Source: Streptomyces lincolnensis
Lineage (GTDB): Bacteria; Actinomycetota; Actinomycetes; Streptomycetales; Streptomycetaceae
DNA length: 64,000 nt
Direction: 5' to 3'
NCBI RefSeq assembly: GCF_021173675.1
Contig: NZ_JAIHON010000002.1
Span: forward strand, 496,001 to 560,000
Part shown: positions 58,979-64,000 of the stretch, in pieces
Layout: every line of letters starts with the position of its first letter
How positions within the stretch are numbered: position 1 is the stretch's first letter
Made by a program: the position numbers and the translations under genes
Notes under the pieces: model-generated
What the model saw: the letters and a program-made list of their open reading frames with translations, nothing else
Database searches by the model: none
Told to the model about the DNA's origin: nothing

Positions 58979-60275
58979 CCGGCTCCGCCACCGCTTTCGC
59001 CGGCACCGGCCGGGTCTCCGGCAACAGCGCGAAGCACCCGAGGCTGAGCAGCGCGATCCCCGTCAGATACGCGCCCACACCCCACGGCACCCGCCCGCTG
59101 TGCTCGACGAGCGCGGTCGCCACGATGGGGGTGAGCGCGCCGCCCAGCACCCCACCGAGGTTGTAACCGACCGCGGCGCCCGTACAGCGGACCCGTGGCT
59201 CGTACAGCTCCGGCAGATAGGCGGCGATCACGGCGAACATGGTGATGAAGGCCAGCATCGCGCCCAGGAAGCCCACGAACATCAGCAGCGGCTCTCCCGT
59301 CGACAGCAGCGCCACCATCGGGAACATCCACACGGCGGCGGTCGCGCACCCGGCCAGACACAGCGGCCGCCGCCCGTAGCGGTCGCCCAGCAGCGCCGCC
59401 ACCGGCGTCAGCGATCCCTTCACCAGCACCGCGGCCATGATGCAGGTCAGCATGACGGTACGGCTCACCCCGAGCCGCTCCGTCGCATAGGAGAGGGACC
59501 AGGTCGTCACCGCGTAGAAGATCGCGTACCCGACGGAGAGCGCCCCGGCGGTCAGCAGGACGAGCCGCCAGTGGTCGCGGACCACCTCCGCGAGCGGCAC
59601 ACGCGCGTGGTCGTCGATGGCGAGGAAGCTGGGGCTCTCGGCGAGCGAGGACCGCAACCACAGCCCCACCAGGGCCAGCACACCGGCGGCCCAGAACGGC
59701 ACCCGCCAGCCCCAGGAGGCGAACTGCGCCTCGGACAGCGTCGCGGCGAGCGCCAGCGTCACCCCGTTGGCGAGCAGGAAGCCCACGGCGGGCCCCACCT
59801 GCGGGAAGCTCGACCACAGGCCGCGCCGGTCGGCGGGCGCGTGCTCCGCGGTCAGCAGCACCGCCCCGCCCCACTCCCCGCCGAGCCCCAACCCCTGGAG
59901 GAAACGCAGCACCAGCAGCAGCACGGGGGCCGCCACCCCGATCGAGTCGTACGTCGGGACACAGCCGACCGCGACCGTGGCGGCACCCGTCAGCAGCAGC
60001 GAGGCCACCAGGACCGGCCGGCGCCCGTGCCGGTCCCCGATGTGCCCGAACAGCACCGAGCCCAACGGCCGCGCCACGAAGCCGACCCCGAACGTGCCGA
60101 AGGCGGCCAGCGTCCCGGCCAGCGGCGAGAACGTCGGGAAGAACAGCGGCCCGAGGACCAGCGCCGCGGCGGTCCCGTAGACGAAGAAGTCGTAGAACTC
60201 GATGGCCGTCCCGGCGAGCGAGGCCGCCGCGAGCCGCGGCATGGAGGGCGTCCTTACGGTGCGTACGTCGTGCAT
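58968..60275 (-). CDS. MFS transporter, metabolite:H+ symporter (MHS) type
   Basis: 435 residues, 12 helices. The MHS-like signature is at the start (LAAASLAGTAIEFYDFFVYGTAAALV), with GHIGDRHGRRPVLV between helices 2 and 3, GEWGGAVLL in helix 4-5 and the repeat GDRYGRRPL in the second half. Substrates in this group are organic acids or betaines; the actual one is unknown. Convergent with, and overlapping, the antiporter gene. Confidence 0.9.
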   Translation of the reverse strand: MHDVRTVRTPSMPRLAAASLAGTAIEFYDFFVYGTAAALVLGPLFFPTFSPLAGTLAAFGTFGVGFVARPLGSVLFGHIGDRHGRRPVLVASLLLTGAATVAVGCVPTYDSIGVAAPVLLLVLRFLQGLGLGGEWGGAVLLTAEHAPADRRGLWSSFPQVGPAVGFLLANGVTLALAATLSEAQFASWGWRVPFWAAGVLALVGLWLRSSLAESPSFLAIDDHARVPLAEVVRDHWRLVLLTAGALSVGYAIFYAVTTWSLSYATERLGVSRTVMLTCIMAAVLVKGSLTPVAALLGDRYGRRPLCLAGCATAAVWMFPMVALLSTGEPLLMFVGFLGAMLAFITMFAVIAAYLPELYEPRVRCTGAAVGYNLGGVLGGALTPIVATALVEHSGRVPWGVGAYLTGIALLSLGCFALLPETRPVPAKAVAEPVMD

Positions 60276-60335
60276 GCCGCGTCAACTACCCACGGTGATC
60301 GCGGGTTACGGGGGCGCGCGGGGGTGGAGCGCGGG

Positions 60336-61382
60336 TCAGTAGGTGACGGTGATGCGCCGGGCGGGCCCGTCGACGCGCACGATCCCGCCGTAGGGGATGA
60401 CCAGTTGTGGATCGGTGTGTCCGAAGTCCACGTCGAAGACGATCGTGGTGTTCGGGGCATACACACGCATGGCGCTCAGGACGGCCTCGCGTTGGTCGGC
60501 GGCGTAACGGACGGCTGCCTCGGGGCTGTTGGGGTGCTCGAAGGACCAGGTCTTCGGGCGGCCCATCAGAAGGGCGGAGAAGCGCTGGAGCAGGCCGCGT
60601 TCGCCCATGTTCCGCATGGTGCGGAAGACCTCCGTGGCGCTGGGCAGGTCCTCCGAGGTCTCCAGGAGCAGCACGCCGCCGTCGTACTCCGTGAGGTCGT
60701 GCGCGATCTCGCGGTCGGCCATCAGCAGCCATCCGAGGATCTCCAGGCAGCCGCCCCAACTGCGGCCCTCGACCACGCGGTCGGCGTTCAGCCAGGTCCA
60801 GCCGGTGCCGGGGCGGGTCTCGGGTTCCGCGTCGAAGGTCGCGGGGTCCGCCCAGTCGCGGTCGACGTCCCGCCACCGCTCGGCGGGTGCCAGCTCGTAC
60901 GGGCCCGGGGTGAACAGCGCCGCCCTCAGGGAGTCGGCGGTCTGCGGGTGCATGGCGACCGGCCGGCCCAGCTCGACCATCACGCTCGCGCCGTGGTAGG
61001 CGACGATTCCGGTGGCGCGCAGGAAGGCGAGCAGGTTCGTGTTGTCGCTCATCCCGAAGAAGGGCTTCGGGTTCGCCCTGAGCACCTCACGGTCGAGGAA
61101 CGGCAGCACGGTGATCTGGTCGTCGCCTCCGACGGACGCCATGACCGCCTTGATGCCGGGGTCGGCGAAGGCGGCGTGGAGGTCGTCGGCGCGTTCCTGG
61201 GGCGTCGACCCCATCGTGCGGGTCGCCGGATACTCGACCGGTTCCAGCCCGAACTCCTTGCGCAGCCGCTCCAGGCCCAGTTCGAAGGGGCGCGGGAAGA
61301 GCCCGGGGAGCCCGGCGCCGGGCGAGACGACGGCTATGCGGTCGCCGGGCGAGGGCTTCGAAGGGTAGACGGGGAGTGTCAT
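60336..61382 (-). CDS. LD-carboxypeptidase (S66 family, LdcA/MccF-like)
   Basis: 348 residues. Cleaves the L,D bond of murein tetrapeptides (LdcA) or microcin adenylates (MccF). S66 features: DRIAVVSPGAG, nucleophile region PFFGMSDNTNLL (Ser of the GxSD motif), AYHGASVM, the Glu segment LLLLETSEDLP and the His in VDFGHTDPQ. The MccF-like insertion near NADRVVEGRSWGG suggests the resistance branch as well as cell-wall recycling. ATG 61382; ribosome site weak. Confidence 0.87.
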   Translation of the reverse strand: MTLPVYPSKPSPGDRIAVVSPGAGLPGLFPRPFELGLERLRKEFGLEPVEYPATRTMGSTPQERADDLHAAFADPGIKAVMASVGGDDQITVLPFLDREVLRANPKPFFGMSDNTNLLAFLRATGIVAYHGASVMVELGRPVAMHPQTADSLRAALFTPGPYELAPAERWRDVDRDWADPATFDAEPETRPGTGWTWLNADRVVEGRSWGGCLEILGWLLMADREIAHDLTEYDGGVLLLETSEDLPSATEVFRTMRNMGERGLLQRFSALLMGRPKTWSFEHPNSPEAAVRYAADQREAVLSAMRVYAPNTTIVFDVDFGHTDPQLVIPYGGIVRVDGPARRITVTY

Positions 61383-61485
61383 TCCGCGAGGGTAGGGGCC
61401 CTCCCGGCGTCCGCGCACCGTGATAAACCGGGTCCGAGCGGCGGTCCCCCGACGGATCGCCCCACCCCGACGGACCGGAGGAACC

Positions 61486-61959
61486 GTGCCCCGCACCCTG
61501 GCCAACGCCCCGATCATGATCCTCAACGGCCCCAACCTGAACCTGCTCGGTCAGCGGCAGCCGGAGATCTACGGCAAGGACACGCTGGCCGACGTCGAGG
61601 CCCTGTGCGCCAAGGCGGCGTCCGCGCACGGCGGCACGGTGGACTTCCGCCAGTCCAACCACGAGGGCGAGCTGGTCGACTGGATCCACGAGGCGCGGCT
61701 GAACCACTGCGGGATCGTCATCAACCCCGGCGCCTACTCGCACACCTCGGTGGCGATCCTGGATGCGCTCAACACCTGTGACGGCCTACCGGTGTTGGAG
61801 GTCCACATCTCCAACATCCACCAGCGCGAGACGTTCCGGCACCACTCCTACGTCTCGCTGCGTGCCGACGGGGTCATCGCCGGGTGCGGAGTGCAGGGGT
61901 ACGTGTTCGGCGTGGAGCGGGTCGTGGCGCTGGTGGGCGCGGCCCAGGCCGACGTGTAA
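61486..61959 (+). CDS. aroQ: type II 3-dehydroquinate dehydratase
   Basis: 157 residues. Third step of the shikimate pathway. Motifs [26 protein letters not shown] (catalytic Arg/Tyr region), [31 protein letters not shown] and [20 protein letters not shown] with the catalytic His. Dodecameric in the family. GTG 61486 follows a perfect GGAGGAACC. It stands alone rather than in an aro operon, a possible second copy of the gene. Confidence 0.96.
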   Translation: MPRTLANAPIMILNGPNLNLLGQRQPEIYGKDTLADVEALCAKAASAHGGTVDFRQSNHEGELVDWIHEARLNHCGIVINPGAYSHTSVAILDALNTCDGLPVLEVHISNIHQRETFRHHSYVSLRADGVIAGCGVQGYVFGVERVVALVGAAQADV

Positions 61960-61985
61960 GGACCGACGGCCTGGAGAGGTGCCCC

Positions 61986-62738
61986 TTACAGGCGCCCCGC
62001 CTCCACGATCCGCCGCAGGAAACGCCGCGTGCGCTCCTGCCGCGGATCGCCGAAGAGCTCTTCGGCGGTGCCGCGCTCCAGCACCACCCCCGAGTCCAGA
62101 AAGCACACCTGGTCGGCGACGTCGCGCGCGAACCCCATCTCGTGCGTGGCCAGCACCATGGTCATGCCCTCGTCCTTGAGATCGCGGACGACGGTGAGGA
62201 CCTCGCCCACCAGCTCCGGGTCGAGCGCGGCGGTGATCTCGTCGAGCAGCAGCAGCCGGGGACGTACGGCCAGGGCACGCACGATCGCCACCCGCTGTTG
62301 CTGGCCGCCGCTGAGCCGGTCCGGGTACTCGCCCGCCTTCCCGGCCAGCCCGAGCCGCTCCAGAAGCTCTCTCGCCCGCTCCTCGGCCTCGGTGCGGGAG
62401 ACCCCGTGGACCCGGCGCGGGGCGAGGGTGATGTTCTCCAGCACCGTCATGTGCGGGAAGAGGTTGTACGCCTGGAAGACCACGCCGATACGACGCCGTA
62501 CCGCGTCCTGGTCGGCGCGCGGGTCGGTGATCTCCTCGTCGTCCAGCCAGATCGCGCCGTCGTCGATGTCCTCCAGGAGGTTCGCGCAGCGCAGCAGGGT
62601 GGACTTGCCGGAGCCGGAGGCACCGATCAGCGCGGTCACCGTGTGCGGGGCGACCTCCAGGTCGACGTCCCGCAGCACGACCGTCTCGCCGAAGGTCTTG
62701 CGGACGGACTCCATGCGCAGCACGGGCGTGTCGCTCAC
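61986..62738 (-). CDS. amino-acid ABC transporter ATP-binding protein
   Basis: 250 residues of the polar-amino-acid (GlnQ/HisP) class: Walker A GASGSGKSTLLRC, Q-loop FQAYNLFPHMTVLENI, signature LSGGQQQRVAIVRAL, Walker B LLLLDEITAALDPE, His switch LATHEMGFARD. GTG 62738 has GGGAGG 6 nt upstream and overlaps the permease stop by 4 nt. Last gene of the operon SBP-permease-ATPase. Confidence 0.94.
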   Translation of the reverse strand: MSDTPVLRMESVRKTFGETVVLRDVDLEVAPHTVTALIGASGSGKSTLLRCANLLEDIDDGAIWLDDEEITDPRADQDAVRRRIGVVFQAYNLFPHMTVLENITLAPRRVHGVSRTEAEERARELLERLGLAGKAGEYPDRLSGGQQQRVAIVRALAVRPRLLLLDEITAALDPELVGEVLTVVRDLKDEGMTMVLATHEMGFARDVADQVCFLDSGVVLERGTAEELFGDPRQERTRRFLRRIVEAGRL

Positions 62739-63664
62739 AGCGCTCCTCCCTGGGCCCGCCGGCGGTCCATGCGGGCCGTCACCCAGTCCGTGAACCGGGT
62801 CATCGGAATGGTCAGCGCCACGAACACCAGGCCCGCGACGATGTACGGCGTGTAGTTGAGACTGCGGCCCACGATGATGTCCGCGGCCCGCACGGCGTCG
62901 ACGGCACCGCCGATCGACACCAGCCCGGTGTCCTTCTGGAGCGACACCAGGTCGTTCAGCAGCGGCGGCACCTGGCGGCGCACCGCCTGCGGCAGCACCA
63001 CGAACCGCAGGGCCTGCCGGTTCGTCAGCCCGAGCGAGCGGGCCGCGGCGCGCTGCGAGGGGTGGACGGACTCGATCCCGGCCCGGAACACCTCGGCGAC
63101 GTACGCCGAGTACGTCAGCGTCAGCGCCGTCCCGCCCAGTACCACCGGGTCGACGGTGACGCCCTGGAGGCGCAGCGCCGGCACACCAAGGACGACGATC
63201 ATCAGGTTGATGATCAGCGGCAGGCCGCGGAAGAAGTCCGTGTAGGCGGCGGCCAGCACCCGCAGCGGGAAGAACACCGGACCGCGCAGGGTCCGGGCGA
63301 TCGCGATGAGCATCCCGAGGACGAGGACGGCGGCCCCGCAGATCAGCAGCAGCCGGACGTTGAGCCACAGCCCTTCGAGGACCTTGGGGAGCGCCTCGCG
63401 CGCGTACTCCCCGTCGAAGAACGTCTCCTTGGTGCGCGGCCAGCCCGGCGCGTTGACGACGATCAGGTAGAGCACGGCACCCGTGACCAGCGTCGAGACC
63501 GCGGCGATCGCCGTCGCGCGGCGGGAACGGGCGCGCTTGTAGGCCTCCCGGTCGATCCGCCGCCGCGAGGGGACGTATCCGTCCTCCCCGCCGCCGTCCC
63601 CGCCCGTCAGGGCGCCGTCGTCGTCCGCGCCGTCCTGGCCGGACCGCTCCTTCGCGACCCTCAC
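62735..63664 (-). CDS. amino-acid ABC transporter permease
   Basis: 309 residues. A long charged Asp/Gly N-terminus (about 60 residues) precedes about five to six helices. The HisM/GlnP-type motif is visible as AYTDFFRGLPLIINLM and the EAA loop as AGIESVHPSQRAAARSLGLTNRQALRFVVLPQAVRRQVPPLLNDLVSLQKDTGL. GTG 63664 overlaps the stop of the binding-protein gene (GTGA), so translation is coupled. Confidence 0.92.
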   Translation of the reverse strand: MRVAKERSGQDGADDDGALTGGDGGGEDGYVPSRRRIDREAYKRARSRRATAIAAVSTLVTGAVLYLIVVNAPGWPRTKETFFDGEYAREALPKVLEGLWLNVRLLLICGAAVLVLGMLIAIARTLRGPVFFPLRVLAAAYTDFFRGLPLIINLMIVVLGVPALRLQGVTVDPVVLGGTALTLTYSAYVAEVFRAGIESVHPSQRAAARSLGLTNRQALRFVVLPQAVRRQVPPLLNDLVSLQKDTGLVSIGGAVDAVRAADIIVGRSLNYTPYIVAGLVFVALTIPMTRFTDWVTARMDRRRAQGGAL

Positions 63665-64000
63665 TTGAGCACCGGGGCGTCGACGGCGTCGGACAGCCAC
63701 TGCTGCTCCAGCTTCGCCAGGACGCCGTTCTCGCGCAGCGTGTCCACGGCCTTCGTGACGCACGAGGTGAGCGCGCTGCCCTTGTCGAGGACGAGCCCGA
63801 ACTGCTCCGGCGTACCGCCCTGGTTCTCGAACTGGCCCACGATCGTCGCGTCCGTCACCTCGGCCGCGGTGATGTAGAACGCGGTCGGCAGGTCCACGAC
63901 GACGGCGTCCACCTGGCCGTTCTTCAGCGCCGACTTGGCCTGGTCGTTCTTGGCGTAGACGGCGGCGTCCCGCGTCGGCTTCACCACGTCCTCGATGTAG
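63661..64000 (-). CDS. amino-acid ABC transporter substrate-binding protein (3' part only)
   Basis: The C-terminal 112 residues of a family-3 solute-binding protein (DAAVYAKNDQAKSALKNGQVDAVVVDLPTAFYITA; QFGLVLDKGSALTSCVTKAVDTLRENGVLAKLEQQWL). The start lies beyond the window. First gene of the operon with the permease and ATPase. Confidence 0.9.
   Translation of the reverse strand, partial: YIEDVVKPTRDAAVYAKNDQAKSALKNGQVDAVVVDLPTAFYITAAEVTDATIVGQFENQGGTPEQFGLVLDKGSALTSCVTKAVDTLRENGVLAKLEQQWLSDAVDAPVLK

Noticed and set aside
1..64000. tRNA, rRNA, IS element, integrase or prophage
   Set aside because: I looked for TPsiC-like GGTTCGAATCC, transposase DDE frames and terminal inverted repeats and saw none. 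By eye this is not exhaustive; tRNAscan-SE and ISfinder would settle it.

Overview
This window is a very GC-rich actinobacterial chromosome segment. GTG starts, GGAGG ribosome sites, probable leaderless mRNAs, a WhiJ-type regulator with its DUF397 partner and many family-specific genes point to Streptomyces. It looks like ordinary core-arm chromosome: about 64 genes, almost no large gaps, and no transposase, integrase, phage gene, CRISPR array, tRNA or rRNA that I could see. Both ends cut genes: an HrpB helicase at the left and an amino-acid ABC-transporter binding protein at the right.

Layout. 1-6261: hrpB and a methyltransferase (with a 5' frameshift), rpsA behind a clear housekeeping promoter and followed by a strong terminator, a PAC2 protein, coaE and a TPR protein. 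6269-11455: small conserved genes (DUF6343, GNAT-type acyltransferase, methyltransferase, DoxX, S4 RNA-binding protein, family-5 uracil-DNA glycosylase, proline iminopeptidase). 11456-14900: a hydantoin/purine-type unit (GntR regulator, perfect palindromic operator, NCS1 permease, Asp/Glu-racemase-superfamily enzyme, RidA). 15000-16272: a hypothetical protein and a nucleotidyltransferase. 16284-20892: a three-gene signalling operon (PknG-like kinase, four-helix membrane protein, lipoprotein solute-binding protein) recalling mycobacterial pknG-glnX-glnH. 21194-27728: FUSC permease, amidohydrolase, DUF899, a small ORF and an ABC exporter. 27948-30406: a WhiJ/AbaA-like regulatory locus with symmetrical elements. 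30512-34621: phosphatase, membrane protein and a PEP-synthase/rifampicin-phosphotransferase-like protein with a repetitive tail. 34992-43197: MocR regulator with divergent AhpD-like gene, orphan gltD, DUF1772, DUF2293, a uridine-kinase-like protein with no P-loop, PPOX, CBS and CorA. 43392-49750: methyltransferase, psuK-psuG pseudouridine catabolism, VOC, formaldehyde dehydrogenase, MGMT and GDPD. 50030-57363: MHYT protein, uvrB, two TerD-family proteins and terC. 57491-64000: ABM-like protein, Ca2+/H+ antiporter, MFS, LD-carboxypeptidase, aroQ and an amino-acid ABC transporter.

The most notable part is 48.2-57.4 kb. The DNA-repair genes uvrB and MGMT, and the first terD, each carry a match to the LexA-independent DNA-damage promoter (TTGTCAGTG-N8-TAnnnT, PafBC type). 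The following gene fuses a TerD-like domain through a proline-rich linker to an FtsK-like domain that has no visible ATP site. terC lies behind a yybP-ykoY-type (Mn2+) riboswitch in which one strand can pair either with the aptamer's 5' strand or with the terC ribosome-binding site. Together these suggest a Ter stress module wired to both DNA damage and manganese. The wiring is inferred from motifs and is not shown experimentally here.
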